64,000 bases of DNA from Streptomyces sp. LUP47B (GCF_001746295.1 NZ_MJAH01000015.1:217032-281031), one strand, 5' to 3'. Counted from the stretch's first letter, positions 25,767-35,867 are shown. Numbers and translations are program-made. Notes: generated by a model from the sequence alone, not told the origin.

Positions 25767-26291
25767 ATGCTCACGACCCTGAACACCTCGTACACCGACA
25801 CGCGCGCGGCCGACCTCGCCTGGGCCCTGGGGCGTGAGCCGCTGCCCGCCCTGGCGACGCTCGACCTCGAAATCGGACGGGCGCAGCTTCAGTTGAGACT
25901 TCTCGGCGCGTCCCACCAAGTGCTCCTGGAGGAGGATCGGGGCACCTGTTCGGAGACGGTGGCGTGCATCGCCGGCAGCAGTGCGCCGCTGCCCCTGGGC
26001 GTGACCAAGCGGGTGGGGGACTGGGAGTACGAGTTCGCCGCGCGCGTCGAAGCGCTGTCGCCGGGTCAGTTCGCCGGACGCGCACAGGAGTTGCTTGCGC
26101 TGGTGTCCGACCATCCGAACGGGCTTGCAGGGGTTTTCCCGGGCAGCCCGCTCGCGTTCACCGCACTGCTGGCCCAGCGGTACGAAGGGCAGGTGCACTG
26201 GCGGACCTGGCACGCGTATCCGCAGGAAGGGCAGTTGGTGGCCACACGGACACGGGTCGGGGTCCGGGTCCCGATCGGGACATCGGGCTGA
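25767..26291 (+). CDS. DUF2617 family protein
   Basis: 174 residues, soluble. The order of conserved segments (ADLAWALGREPLPALATLDLEIGRAQLQLRLLGASHQVLLEE at the start and LPLGVTKRVGDWEYEFAARVEALSPGQFAGRAQEL in the middle) matches my recollection of the actinobacterial DUF2617 family, whose function is unknown. It ends 88 bp before a membrane spermidine-synthase-like gene on the same strand, but that gene has its own leaderless-type promoter. Confidence 0.7.
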   Translation: MLTTLNTSYTDTRAADLAWALGREPLPALATLDLEIGRAQLQLRLLGASHQVLLEEDRGTCSETVACIAGSSAPLPLGVTKRVGDWEYEFAARVEALSPGQFAGRAQELLALVSDHPNGLAGVFPGSPLAFTALLAQRYEGQVHWRTWHAYPQEGQLVATRTRVGVRVPIGTSG

Positions 26292-26379
26292 GCGACGCGA
26301 ACCCCTGTGGCCCGGTCGCTCCTCAGTTCCACACGTGTGGGTGACGAAGCGTGCCGCATCAGTGACGTACCGTCGCAAC

Positions 26380-28017
26380 GTGATCGAGTCGCACGCCCCC
26401 GCTCCGCCCGGCGCTCCGCCGTCCTGGGCCGGGCCCGCGCGGCTGCCCGTCCGCCCCGGCACGGGCCGCTTCCTCGTCCTCGCCTGTGTCTTCGTCTGCG
26501 CGGCCTGCGGACTGGTGTACGAGCTCGAACTGGTCGCTCTCGCCTCGTACTTGATCGGCGACTCGGTCACCCAGGCCTCCGTGGTGCTGTCCGTCATGGT
26601 TTTCGCGATGGGCATCGGCTCGCTCCTCGCCAAGCGGCTGCGCCTGCACGCGGCGGCGGCCTTCGGCGCGATCGAGGCGCTGCTCGCGCTGGTCGGCGGG
26701 TGCAGCGCGATGGCGCTGTACGCCGTCTTCGCGTGGACCGGCGACTGGGGCGGCCTGTGGGCGAGCGGTCCGCGCTGGCTCCTGGTCGCCTTCTCCCTCG
26801 CCATCGGTCTGCTCATCGGCGCCGAAGTCCCCTTGCTGATGGAGCTGATCCAGCGCATCCGCCGCCAGGACGCGGGCGGCGCGGTGGCCGACCTGTTCGC
26901 GGCGGATTACGTCGGCGCGCTGGTCGGCGGCCTGGCCTTCCCCTTCCTCCTGCTGCCGCTGCTGGGCCAGTTGACCGGCGCGATGGTCACCGGCGGGGTC
27001 AACGCGGTCGCGGGCGGCGCCCTGGTCCTCGGCCTGTTCCGGCGCGACCTGACCCGCCGGGCCCGCTGGCTGCTGCTGGCCGCCAACCTCGCCGTGCTCG
27101 GCGTCCTCGCCACCGCCGCCGTCCTCGTCGACGACTTCGAGCGGGCCGCGCGAGAGGCGGTCTACGGCAACGACGTACGCGTCGCCCTCCAGACCGGCAT
27201 CCAGGAGATCGTCCTCACCGGCGGCACCGACGGCCGCGCCCTCGGCCTCTACCTCGACGGCCGTCTGAGGGTCAGCGGCCGTGACGAGCGCCGCTACCAC
27301 GAGGCCCTCGTCACCCCAGCGATGGACGGCCCCCACGCGCGCGTGCTCGTCCTCGGCGGCGGCGACGGCCTCGCCGCCCGCGAGGTGCTGAGGTACCCGG
27401 ACGTACGGCGCATCGACATCGTCGAGATCGACCCCGCGGTGGTGGACCTGGCCCGCCGTGACCCGGCGCTGTCCCGGCTCAACGGTCATGTGTACGGCGA
27501 CGCGCGTGTGCGGGTGACCATCGCGGACGCGTTCCGCCGGCTGCGGACGGCGGCGCCCGAGCCGTCGTACGACGTGGTGATCGCCGATCTGCCCGACCCC
27601 GGCATCACCGCGAGCACCAAGCTGTACTCGGCGGAGTTCTACGGTCTGGTCCGTCGTGTCCTGGCCCCCGGGGGCCGTCTCGTCGTGCACGCGGGGCCGG
27701 TCTCCTCCCGTCCGCGGGTCTTCTGGACGGTGGACGCGACCATGCGCGCGGCGGGTCTGCACACCACGCCCTACCGCGTCGGCGGCCGCGACTCCGGCTT
27801 CGCCGCGGGCCCCGACCGCACGGCCGGCGCCTCCCGGGCACCACGCGACTGGGGTTTCGTGCTCGCCTCACCGGCAGCACGCCCGGCACTGGGCCCGGGC
27901 GCGGGGCCGCGGTCGGCGACTCTGACGCGCGAGTCCCTGGGGGCGGCGCGGAGGGCGGCGGAGGCGACCCGGATCGTAGGGCTGCCGGCGTCGACGTTGG
28001 TGCATCCGCGCTACTGA
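26380..28017 (+). CDS. Membrane-anchored spermidine-synthase-like protein
   Basis: 545 residues. The N-terminal ~230 residues contain six to seven transmembrane helices (FLVLACVFVCAACGLVYELELVALASYLIGDSVTQAS onward). The C-terminal half is a Rossmann-fold aminopropyltransferase/methyltransferase domain: RDERRYHEALVTPAM, ARVLVLGGGDGLAAREVLRYP, IDIVEIDPAVVDLARRD, YDVVIADLPDPG. These match polyamine aminopropyltransferases fused to membrane domains. GTG 26380 is chosen because TACCGT lies 6 nt upstream (leaderless arrangement); GTG 26362 is an alternative. The polyamine product is not certain: fused members may modify other amines. Confidence 0.85.
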   Translation: MIESHAPAPPGAPPSWAGPARLPVRPGTGRFLVLACVFVCAACGLVYELELVALASYLIGDSVTQASVVLSVMVFAMGIGSLLAKRLRLHAAAAFGAIEALLALVGGCSAMALYAVFAWTGDWGGLWASGPRWLLVAFSLAIGLLIGAEVPLLMELIQRIRRQDAGGAVADLFAADYVGALVGGLAFPFLLLPLLGQLTGAMVTGGVNAVAGGALVLGLFRRDLTRRARWLLLAANLAVLGVLATAAVLVDDFERAAREAVYGNDVRVALQTGIQEIVLTGGTDGRALGLYLDGRLRVSGRDERRYHEALVTPAMDGPHARVLVLGGGDGLAAREVLRYPDVRRIDIVEIDPAVVDLARRDPALSRLNGHVYGDARVRVTIADAFRRLRTAAPEPSYDVVIADLPDPGITASTKLYSAEFYGLVRRVLAPGGRLVVHAGPVSSRPRVFWTVDATMRAAGLHTTPYRVGGRDSGFAAGPDRTAGASRAPRDWGFVLASPAARPALGPGAGPRSATLTRESLGAARRAAEATRIVGLPASTLVHPRY

Positions 28018-28087
28018 CACCGATGGGCGCGGTCACTTTCCACCAACGGGGGCGCACGACCGTCCCCCCTGGGTAGGCTCGGCAACC

Positions 28088-28828
28088 ATGGAGCATGAGG
28101 TGTTCGTTCCGGTTACGGTCGAGCGGCTGAGGGAGGCCCTGGGGGATCCCGTCAGGGTCGCCCGGGCGGTTCCAGGGCTCCAGCAGGACGCCGGCGCGGA
28201 CCCCGTCGCCGGGCGGCTGAAGGTGCGGGTCGGCAGCCACTCCATCACCTACCGCGGCGCGGTACGCGTCACCGGCCGGGACGACGGCTCGTACGCCGTC
28301 GAGGGCGACGCCACCGAGACCCGCGGCACCGGCTCGGTCACCCTCGCCCTCGCCCTCCGCCTGCGCGACACGGAGGGCGGCACGACCCTGACCTTCGACG
28401 GCACGGCCACGGCGGACGGCCGCGTCACGGAACTCCCGCAGGACGCGGTGGGTTCCGCGGTCGTACGGCTGCTGAACCGTTTCGCGGAGGCCCTGGGCGA
28501 GACGGAGGAACCAGAGCAACCGGAGGAGCAGCAGCCAGAGACACCACGGGCCGTGGCGACTCCCGAGCCCGTGGAGCCCCCCGTGCCCCCCGTCGACGAC
28601 TTCACGGAACCCGCCGGCCCCCCGGCCGAAGCGGCCCACGCCCGGCGCACGATGATCGGCCGCAGCGCGGAGGAGGTCGACCACGCGCCCCCGCGGGGCC
28701 GCTACGCCCCCGTCCCGGCCCCCCAGACCGTGGCCTCGGGAGCGACCCTCCGCTGGGCGGCCCCGGCGGCGGCGGTGGTCCTGGCATCGGCGATCGTGGT
28801 CACCCGGGTGCTGAGAAGACGCCGTTGA
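28088..28828 (+). CDS. SRPBCC/CoxG-like protein with C-terminal membrane anchor
   Basis: 246 residues. Residues 1-140 follow the carbon-monoxide-dehydrogenase subunit G-like START/SRPBCC pattern (FVPVTVERLREALGDPVRVARAVPGLQ, GAVRVTGRDDGSYAVEGDATETRGTGSVTLALALRL, AVVRLLNRFAEAL). A proline- and glutamate-rich linker follows, then one transmembrane helix near the end (AAPAAAVVLASAIVVTRVL). The fold binds hydrophobic ligands; the ligand is unknown. No CO dehydrogenase genes are nearby. TAGGCT lies 8 nt before the ATG. Confidence 0.75.
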   Translation: MEHEVFVPVTVERLREALGDPVRVARAVPGLQQDAGADPVAGRLKVRVGSHSITYRGAVRVTGRDDGSYAVEGDATETRGTGSVTLALALRLRDTEGGTTLTFDGTATADGRVTELPQDAVGSAVVRLLNRFAEALGETEEPEQPEEQQPETPRAVATPEPVEPPVPPVDDFTEPAGPPAEAAHARRTMIGRSAEEVDHAPPRGRYAPVPAPQTVASGATLRWAAPAAAVVLASAIVVTRVLRRRR

Positions 28829-28841
28829 GTAGTGTCGTCCC

Positions 28842-29633
28842 GTGAGCCATGAAGACATCACACTGACCGCGGGCGACGCGGAAGTGACCTTGCAGCCGGG
28901 AAACGGCGGACGGGTCGGGGGACTTCGGGTCGGAGGCGTCGAACTGCTGCGGCAGGGAGAGCGCTTCGGCTGCTTCCCGATGGTCCCCTGGTGCGGCCGC
29001 ATCCGGGACGGACGGTTCCGTGACGGCGCCGACGTCCACCAGATGCCGCTCAACTCCCCACCGCACGCCATCCACGGCACGGCCCGCGACGGCGCCTGGA
29101 GCATCGCCCGCACGGCCGCCGACGAGGCCGTCCTCACGTACGACCTCGTCAAGCCCTGGCCGTACGCCGGCCGCATCACCCAGATCGCGGCGCTCACCCC
29201 CGACGCCCTGACGCTCACGATGTCCGTGGAGACGTACGACTCCTCCTTCCCGGCCCAGATCGGCTGGCACCCCTGGTTCAACCGCACCCTCGACGGCGGC
29301 GAGCCGGTCCGGCTCGACTTCACCGCCGCCTGGCAGGAGGAGCGCGGCGACGACCACCTGCCCACCGGCAACCGCGTCGAGCCGAAGCCCGGCCCCTGGG
29401 ACGACTGCTTCGGCATGCCCGGCGGCGTCGACGTCACGCTCACCTGGCCCCGCCGGCTGGAGCTGAAGGTCGCCAGCCGCGAGGAATGGGTCGTGGTGTA
29501 CGACGAGCAGGAGGCCGCCGTCTGCGTGGAGCCGCAGACCGGGCCGCCCAACGGCCTGAACACCCTGCCGCGCCTGGTCACCCCGCTGGAGCCGCTGGAA
29601 GCCACGACCACGTGGACCTGGCGCCGCATCTAA
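28842..29633 (+). CDS. Aldose 1-epimerase family protein
   Basis: 263 residues, galactose-mutarotase-like beta sandwich: VTLQPGNGGRVGGLRVGGVELL, FPMVPWCGRIRDGRF, HAIHGTARDGAW (likely catalytic His) and IGWHPWFNRTL. Such enzymes interconvert sugar anomers. GTG 28842 is 13 bp after the previous stop, with TAGTGT 6 nt upstream (leaderless arrangement). Its own stop codon TAA forms part of the pyrE -10 hexamer TAAGCT. Confidence 0.82.
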   Translation: MSHEDITLTAGDAEVTLQPGNGGRVGGLRVGGVELLRQGERFGCFPMVPWCGRIRDGRFRDGADVHQMPLNSPPHAIHGTARDGAWSIARTAADEAVLTYDLVKPWPYAGRITQIAALTPDALTLTMSVETYDSSFPAQIGWHPWFNRTLDGGEPVRLDFTAAWQEERGDDHLPTGNRVEPKPGPWDDCFGMPGGVDVTLTWPRRLELKVASREEWVVVYDEQEAAVCVEPQTGPPNGLNTLPRLVTPLEPLEATTTWTWRRI

Positions 29634-29643
29634 GCTGACAGGC

Positions 29644-30216
29644 ATGACGGACGTCAACGAAGTAATGCCGCCAGGCACACGTGGCGAGCTGCTGCAGCAG
29701 ATCAAGGACAAGGCCGTGGTGCACGGCAAGGTGACCCTGTCGTCGGGTCTGGAGGCCGACTACTACGTCGACCTGCGCCGCGTCACCCTCGACGGTGAGG
29801 CGGCCCCGCTGGTCGGACAGGTGCTCCTGGACCTGACCGCCGACCTGCAGTTCGACGCGGTGGGCGGACTGACCATGGGCGCCGACCCGGTCGCCGGCGC
29901 CATGCTGCACGCGGCCGCCGCGCGCGGGAAGAAGCTCGACGCCTTCGTCGTCCGCAAGGCCGCCAAGGCGCACGGCATGCAGCGGCGCGTGGAGGGTCCC
30001 GACATCGCGGGCCGCCGGGTCGTCGTCGTCGAGGACACCTCCACCACCGGTGGTTCCCCGCTCGAAGCGGTCGCGGCCGTGCGTGAGGCCGGCGCCGAGG
30101 TCGTCGCCGTCGCCACGATCGTCGACCGGGCCACCGGCGCCGCCGAGAAGATCGAGCAGGGCGCGGGGGTGCCCTACCGCTTCGCGTACTCGAAGGACGA
30201 GCTGGGCCTGGACTGA
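29644..30216 (+). CDS. pyrE: Orotate phosphoribosyltransferase
   Basis: 190 residues. Joins orotate and PRPP to make orotidine 5'-phosphate in pyrimidine synthesis. Visible features: VTLSSGLEADYYVDLRR near the N terminus, AFVVRKAAKAHGMQ and the PRPP-binding loop VVVVEDTSTTGGSPLEAV. The ATG lies 10 bp after the epimerase-like gene, and TAAGCT 7 nt upstream suggests a separate leaderless transcript whose -10 overlaps the preceding stop codon. Confidence 0.96.
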   Translation: MTDVNEVMPPGTRGELLQQIKDKAVVHGKVTLSSGLEADYYVDLRRVTLDGEAAPLVGQVLLDLTADLQFDAVGGLTMGADPVAGAMLHAAAARGKKLDAFVVRKAAKAHGMQRRVEGPDIAGRRVVVVEDTSTTGGSPLEAVAAVREAGAEVVAVATIVDRATGAAEKIEQGAGVPYRFAYSKDELGLD

Positions 30217-30344
30217 CCGCGGGATGGACCATCCGGCCAAGTCTGGAAAGATGAGGCCGACGATGACGTCGAACCCCCACACAAGGTCTAGGTCAGGGCC
30301 GTAAGCACGCAGTACGCCAACCCGCAGATACAAGGAGCGGACAG

Positions 30345-31376
<1,032 letters not shown>

Positions 31377-31399
31377 GGCCCATTACGGCTGATTACAGT

Positions 31400-31425
31400 G
31401 AGCCCGGTGCTACGGCACCGGGCTC
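31400..31425 (+). terminator. Terminator after fba with TACG tetraloop
   Basis: GAGCCCGGTGC (31400-31410) pairs perfectly with GCACCGGGCTC (31415-31425). The loop TACG belongs to the very stable UNCG class, and GTTGTAT follows. Confidence 0.85.
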
Positions 31426-31442
31426 GTTGTATACCTGGGGTC

Positions 31443-32912
31443 ATGCCCGACGTCCGGTTGGCCTCGCCGCAAGGCAAGTGGATCCTGCTCACCACCATCC
31501 TCGGCTCCAGCATGGCGCTGCTGGACTCGACCGTCGTCAACGTCGCCCTGCCGGCCATCGGCCGCGACCTGGACGCCGACCTCGCCGCCCTGCAGTGGAC
31601 GGTCAACGCCTACATGCTGACGCTCGCCGGGCTGATCCTGCTCGGCGGCTCCCTCGGGGACCGGTACGGCCGCCGCAAGGTCTTCGTCATCGGGGTGGTG
31701 TGGTTCGCGGCGGCCTCCCTGCTGTGCGGCCTCGCCCCGAACGCGGGCGTCCTCGTCGCTGCCCGGGCCCTGCAGGGGGTGGGCGGCGCCCTGCTCACAC
31801 CGGGTTCGCTGGCGTTGATCCAGGCCACCTTCCACCCCGACGACCGGGGCCGGGCCGTCGGCCTGTGGTCCGGGTTCGGCGGAGTCGGGGCGGCCGTCGG
31901 CCCCTTCGTGGGCGGCTGGCTGGTGGACGGCCCGGGCTGGCGCTGGGTGTTCCTGCTCAACGTCCCGCTGGCCCTGGTGTGCGCGCCGATCGCCGTACGG
32001 CATGTGCCCGAGTCGGCCGACGGGCGGGCCGACCACGGCCGGTTCGACGTGCTCGGCGCGGTCTTGGGCGCGCTGGCGCTCGCGCTGGTGACGTACGCGC
32101 TGATCGAGGCGCGAGGCGGTTCCTGGGCCGTGGCGCTGGCGGCGGTGGCCGGGGTCGCGGCCGGGGTGGCCTTCGTCGCCGTCGAGAAGCGCCGTCCCGA
32201 CCCGATGATGCCGCTCGGGATCTTCGCGTCCCGGCAGTTCACCGCGGTCAACCTGGTGACCCTGTGCGTGTACGCGGCCTTCGGCGGGTTCTTCTTCCTG
32301 GGCGCCGTCCAGCTCCAGGTGGTGGTCGGCTACTCGGCCCTCCAGGCCGGTACGGCCCTGCTGCCGACGACGGTCCTGATGCTGCTGTTCTCCGCCCGCT
32401 CGGGCGCCCTTGCCGACCGCATCGGGCCGCGCATCCCGCTCACCGTCGGCCCGCTGCTGTGCGCCGCCGGGATGCTGCTGATGCTGCGGGTCGGCCCGGG
32501 CGCCTCGTACCTGGCCGACATCCTGCCCGCGCTGCTGGTCCTGGGCGCCGGCATGGTCACCCTGGTCGCCCCGCTGACGGCGACCGTGCTGGGCTCGGTG
32601 GACGCCTCACGGGCCGGGCTGGCCAGCGGCATCAACAACGCGGCCGCCCGGGCGGCCGGCCTGATCGCGGTGGCCGCGCTGCCGCTGGTCACCGGGATGG
32701 GGGAGGAGGCGTACCGGTCGCCCACGGCGTTCGACAGTGCGTTCGGGCGAGCGATGACGGTGTGCGCGGGGGTGCTGGTGGTGGGGTCCGTGGTGGCCTT
32801 CGCGACGGTACGGTCGCTGCCGCCGGGGTGTCGTCGGCCGGAGTGCCGTACGTACGGGGCCGTGCTGTCGCCGCCGCTGGAGGGGGAGAGGACGCGGAGG
32901 CGACTGTCGTAG
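31443..32912 (+). CDS. MFS drug exporter, DHA2 (14-helix) family
   Basis: 489 residues, polytopic membrane protein. Motif A (LGGSLGDRYGRRKVFVIG), the start motif D (SSMALLDSTVVNVALPAIGRDL) and motif C (GLWSGFGGVGAAVGPFVGGWLVDG) identify a proton-coupled exporter of the EmrB/QacA type. Substrate unknown; no regulator is adjacent. ATG 31443 is 17 bp after the fba terminator. The C-terminal ~20 residues (CRRPECRTYG onward) are hydrophilic. Confidence 0.88.
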   Translation: MPDVRLASPQGKWILLTTILGSSMALLDSTVVNVALPAIGRDLDADLAALQWTVNAYMLTLAGLILLGGSLGDRYGRRKVFVIGVVWFAAASLLCGLAPNAGVLVAARALQGVGGALLTPGSLALIQATFHPDDRGRAVGLWSGFGGVGAAVGPFVGGWLVDGPGWRWVFLLNVPLALVCAPIAVRHVPESADGRADHGRFDVLGAVLGALALALVTYALIEARGGSWAVALAAVAGVAAGVAFVAVEKRRPDPMMPLGIFASRQFTAVNLVTLCVYAAFGGFFFLGAVQLQVVVGYSALQAGTALLPTTVLMLLFSARSGALADRIGPRIPLTVGPLLCAAGMLLMLRVGPGASYLADILPALLVLGAGMVTLVAPLTATVLGSVDASRAGLASGINNAAARAAGLIAVAALPLVTGMGEEAYRSPTAFDSAFGRAMTVCAGVLVVGSVVAFATVRSLPPGCRRPECRTYGAVLSPPLEGERTRRRLS

Positions 32913-32932
32913 TGCGGGTGCGGGTGCGTTGT

Positions 32933-33054
32933 GGCTGGTCGCGCAGTTCCCCGCGCCCCCAAACAGGTGGGTACAGCTCGACAGGCCTTCCCTGCACCCA
33001 CCCAGGGGCGCGGGGCTGTGACTTCAGTGGCTCCGCCACGGGGCGCGACCAGCC
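32933..33054. repeat. Streptomyces-type foldback repeat
   Basis: Outer arms GGCTGGTCGCGC (32933-32944) and GCGCGACCAGCC (33043-33054) are perfectly complementary. Inside them CCCCGCGCCCC (32949-32959) pairs with GGGGCGCGGGG (33005-33015), and GGTGGGT (32966-32972) with ACCCACC (32996-33002). The GGCTGGTCGCGCAGTTCC-type sequence is, from memory, a widely dispersed REP-like element in Streptomyces intergenic regions. It may also terminate the MFS transcript. Confidence 0.75.
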
Positions 33055-33104
33055 CCACGGACCCGCAGACGAAAACCCGCCCCCCGGCGAGGGACACTGG
33101 ACCC

Positions 33105-33518
33105 ATGTCCATTCACGAGAACCTTCTCGGGGGCCCGCCCCCGACCCACCTCCCCGACGACCCGGAGCCCCGTGAGCTCCTGGCCAACGGCACCGCGCCC
33201 GCGGATGTCGCCGCGAAGTACCCGACCTCCTCGCTGGCCTGGGCCCAGCTGGCCGACGAGGCGTTCGAGCGGGGCAGCGTCGTGGAGTCGTACGCCTATG
33301 CCCGTACGGGCTACCACCGCGGCCTGGACTCGCTGCGCCGCAACGGCTGGAAGGGCCACGGCCCGGTCCCGTGGGAGCACGAGCCGAACCGCGGCTTCCT
33401 GCGCGCCCTGCACGGCCTCGCCCGTGCCGCCGGTGCCATCGGTGAGCAGGCGGAGTACGAGCGCTGCTCGCAGTTCCTGAAGGACTCCTCACTCACGGCG
33501 GCCGAGACGCTGGGCTGA
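33105..33518 (+). CDS. DUF3151 family protein
   Basis: 137 residues, soluble and helical: PREHLLANG-like start (DDPEPRELLANGTAPADVAAKYPTSSLAWAQLADEAFERGSVVESYAYARTGYHRGLDSLRRNGW) with a TPR-like helix pair, followed by WEHEPNRGFLRALHGLARAAGAIGE. This matches my recollection of DUF3151, an actinobacterial family of unknown function often located near fba or purA, as here. ATG 33105 lies just beyond the foldback repeat. Confidence 0.8.
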   Translation: MSIHENLLGGPPPTHLPDDPEPRELLANGTAPADVAAKYPTSSLAWAQLADEAFERGSVVESYAYARTGYHRGLDSLRRNGWKGHGPVPWEHEPNRGFLRALHGLARAAGAIGEQAEYERCSQFLKDSSLTAAETLG

Positions 33519-33536
33519 TCCGTCACCGCTTTCCGG

Positions 33537-33562
33537 GCCCGCCTGTGTGACCAGGCGGGCCT
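33537..33562 (+). terminator. Terminator after the DUF3151 gene
   Basis: GGCCCGCCTG (33537-33546) pairs with CAGGCGGGCC (33553-33562), loop TGTGAC, followed by TT. Confidence 0.75.
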
Positions 33563-33667
33563 TGCCATTTCCGGGGAGCATGGAAGAGGATGCCCGGCGG
33601 GGACCGGGGCCCCGTGTCGGTAACGGCAGGGCGGACCGCTACCCGGAGTACACAACAGGAGACAGCG

Positions 33668-34510
33668 ATGTCGTCCCATGAGGCTCAGGAATCGCAGGAG
33701 CCGGAGACCCCGCATCTCGACTTCCAAGGCACGACGCCGTACGAGGACTACGTCAAGGCGGACGTGCTCACCCACCTCCAGCACACCCTCTCCGACGATC
33801 CCGGAGAGATGGTCTTCCTGGTCACGACCCAGGTCATGGAGCTGTGGTTCACCGTCATCGTGCACGAGTGGGAGACCGCGGCGGCCGCGCTGCGCTCCGA
33901 CGACGTGCCCACGGCCGTCGCCGCGCTGAAGCGTTCCGTACGGGAACTGGAGGCGCTGACCGCCTCCTGGAAGCCGCTCGGCCAGCTGACGCCCGCGCAG
34001 TTCAACTCCTACCGCTCGGCGCTCGGCGAGGGTTCCGGCTTCCAGTCGGCGATGTTCCGCCGCATGGAGTTCCTGCTCGGCGACAAGTCCGCGTCCATGC
34101 TCGTCCCGCACCGGGGCGCGCCCCGCGTCCACGCCGAGCTGGAGAAGGCGCTGCACGAGCCGAGCCTGTACGACGAGGTGCTGCGGCTGCTCGCGCGGCG
34201 CGGGCACGCGATCCCGTCCGCCGTCCTGGACCGGGACGTGTCGCGCCGGTACGAGCCGTCGGAGGAGGTCGAGGCCGCCTGGACGGCCCTCTACTCCGGC
34301 CCCGAGAACGACGAACTGGCCCGCCTGGGCGAGGCGTTGACCGATGTCGCCGAGCTGGTGTGGCGCTGGCGCAACGACCATCTCGTCGCCACCCGGCGCG
34401 CGATGGGCTCCAAGGCCGGCACGGGCGGCTCCGCCGGGGTGGCCTGGCTGGAGAAGCGCGCGCAGAAGAACGTGTTCCCGGAGCTGTGGACGGCGCGGTC
34501 CCATGTCTGA
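33668..34510 (+). CDS. kynA: Tryptophan 2,3-dioxygenase
   Basis: 280 residues. Haem enzyme that opens the indole ring of L-tryptophan to N-formylkynurenine, the first step of the kynurenine pathway. Family segments: TTPYEDYVKADVLTHLQHTL, FLVTTQVMELWFTVIVHEWE, FNSYRSALGEGSGFQSAMFRRMEFLLG, VWRWRNDHLVATRRAMGSKAGTGGS. ATG 33668 has GGAG 7 nt upstream; an upstream in-frame ATG at 33590 lacks one. It overlaps kynureninase by 8 bp, forming a catabolic operon to anthranilate. Confidence 0.95.
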   Translation: MSSHEAQESQEPETPHLDFQGTTPYEDYVKADVLTHLQHTLSDDPGEMVFLVTTQVMELWFTVIVHEWETAAAALRSDDVPTAVAALKRSVRELEALTASWKPLGQLTPAQFNSYRSALGEGSGFQSAMFRRMEFLLGDKSASMLVPHRGAPRVHAELEKALHEPSLYDEVLRLLARRGHAIPSAVLDRDVSRRYEPSEEVEAAWTALYSGPENDELARLGEALTDVAELVWRWRNDHLVATRRAMGSKAGTGGSAGVAWLEKRAQKNVFPELWTARSHV

Positions 34511-35699
34511 ACTGGTTTCGCGTGCGGAGAAGTTGGACGCTTCGGACGAACTGGCCGGCCTGCGCGCACAGTTCGTCCTGGACGACGTGGTGTATCTCGA
34601 CGGCAACTCGCTGGGCGCGCTCCCGGCCGCCGTCCCGGGGCGTGTCGAGGACGTCGTACGCCGTCAGTGGGGGTCGCTCAGGATCCGGTCCTGGGACGAG
34701 AGCGGCTGGTGGACCGCGCCCGAGCGGATCGGTGACCGGATCGCCCCGCTGGTCGGGGCGGCGGCCGGGCAGATCGTGGTCGGCGACTCGACAAGTGTCA
34801 ACGTCTTCAAGGCACTTGTGGGGGCCGTGCGGCTCGCGGGTGGACCGGACTCCGGTCGTGACGAGGTGATCGTGGACGCGACCACCTTCCCCACGGACGG
34901 CTACATCGCCGAGTCCGCGGCCCGGATGACGGGCTGCACCCTGCGGGCGGTGGCCCCGGCGCAGGTGCCGGGCGTGCTGAGCGGCCGTACGGCGGCCGTC
35001 CTGCTCAACCACGTCGACTACCGCACCGGGCGCCTGCACGACCTGCCCGGTCTCACGGCCGCCGTGCACGCGGCGGGCGCGATCGCCGTCTGGGACCTGT
35101 GCCACAGCGCGGGCGCCCTGCCGGTCGGTCTCGACGCGCACGGCGTCGACCTCGCGGTCGGCTGCACCTACAAGTACCTGAACGGCGGCCCGGGCTCACC
35201 GGCGTACCTCTATGTGCGCCGCGAGCTCCAGGACCGCTTCGACTCCCCGCTGCCGGGCTGGACCTCGCACGCCGACCCCTTCGGCATGAGCCCGTCCTAC
35301 GCCCCTGCCGACGGCGCGCTGCGGGGCCGCGTGGGCACGCCGGACATCCTCTCCATGCTCGCCCTGGAGGCCGCGCTCGAGGTCTGGGACGGGGTGTCGA
35401 TCGAGGCGGTGCGCGCCAAGTCCCTCGTTCTGACGGACTTCTTCCTGGAGTGCGTCGCGTCGTACGTCGGTGAGGGCCGCGTCGAGTGTGTGACCCCCCT
35501 GGCCCACGGGGAGCGGGGCAGCCAGGTCGCGCTGCGCTGCGAGGACGCGGGCGAGGTGATGGAGCGGCTCATCGAGCGGGGCGTGGTCGGCGACTTCCGG
35601 CACCCGGACGTGCTGCGGTTCGGGTTCACGCCGTTGTACGTCGGGTTCGCGGACGTGGAGCGGGCGGCGCGGGTGCTGGGGGAGACGCTCGTCCGCTGA
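34503..35699 (+). CDS. kynU: Kynureninase
   Basis: 398 residues. PLP enzyme that splits kynurenine to anthranilate and alanine. Features: VYLDGNSLGALP at the start, the cofactor contact GDSTSVNVFKAL, WDLCHSAGALPVGLDAHGVDLAVGCTYKYLNGGPGSPAYLYV (the lysine of TYKYLNGGPG is the Schiff-base residue) and GWTSHADPFGM. The ATG lies inside the end of the dioxygenase gene (8-bp overlap), so the two are translationally coupled. Anthranilate can feed tryptophan or antibiotic synthesis. Confidence 0.95.
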   Translation: MSELVSRAEKLDASDELAGLRAQFVLDDVVYLDGNSLGALPAAVPGRVEDVVRRQWGSLRIRSWDESGWWTAPERIGDRIAPLVGAAAGQIVVGDSTSVNVFKALVGAVRLAGGPDSGRDEVIVDATTFPTDGYIAESAARMTGCTLRAVAPAQVPGVLSGRTAAVLLNHVDYRTGRLHDLPGLTAAVHAAGAIAVWDLCHSAGALPVGLDAHGVDLAVGCTYKYLNGGPGSPAYLYVRRELQDRFDSPLPGWTSHADPFGMSPSYAPADGALRGRVGTPDILSMLALEAALEVWDGVSIEAVRAKSLVLTDFFLECVASYVGEGRVECVTPLAHGERGSQVALRCEDAGEVMERLIERGVVGDFRHPDVLRFGFTPLYVGFADVERAARVLGETLVR

Positions 35700-35867
35700 T
35701 CGCTCGTCGTGGCGTCGGGCCGGGGTGGCGTACACCCCGGCCTTCGCCGTCGCCACCGCCGCGTCCGCGCACGTCATCTGCCTGATAGCGTCCCGGCCAA
35801 CGGCCGGATTCCCTTCCGGGAGGCTTCACGGTCCGTCAAATCCGTTTCACCGCTGAGAGGTTGGAGC

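Noticed and set aside
30263..30304. 13-codon open frame MTSNPHTRSRSGP upstream of fba
   Set aside because: A possible leader peptide, but it has only a weak purine stretch upstream, no regulatory hairpin behind it and no repeated codon bias; chance is sufficient.
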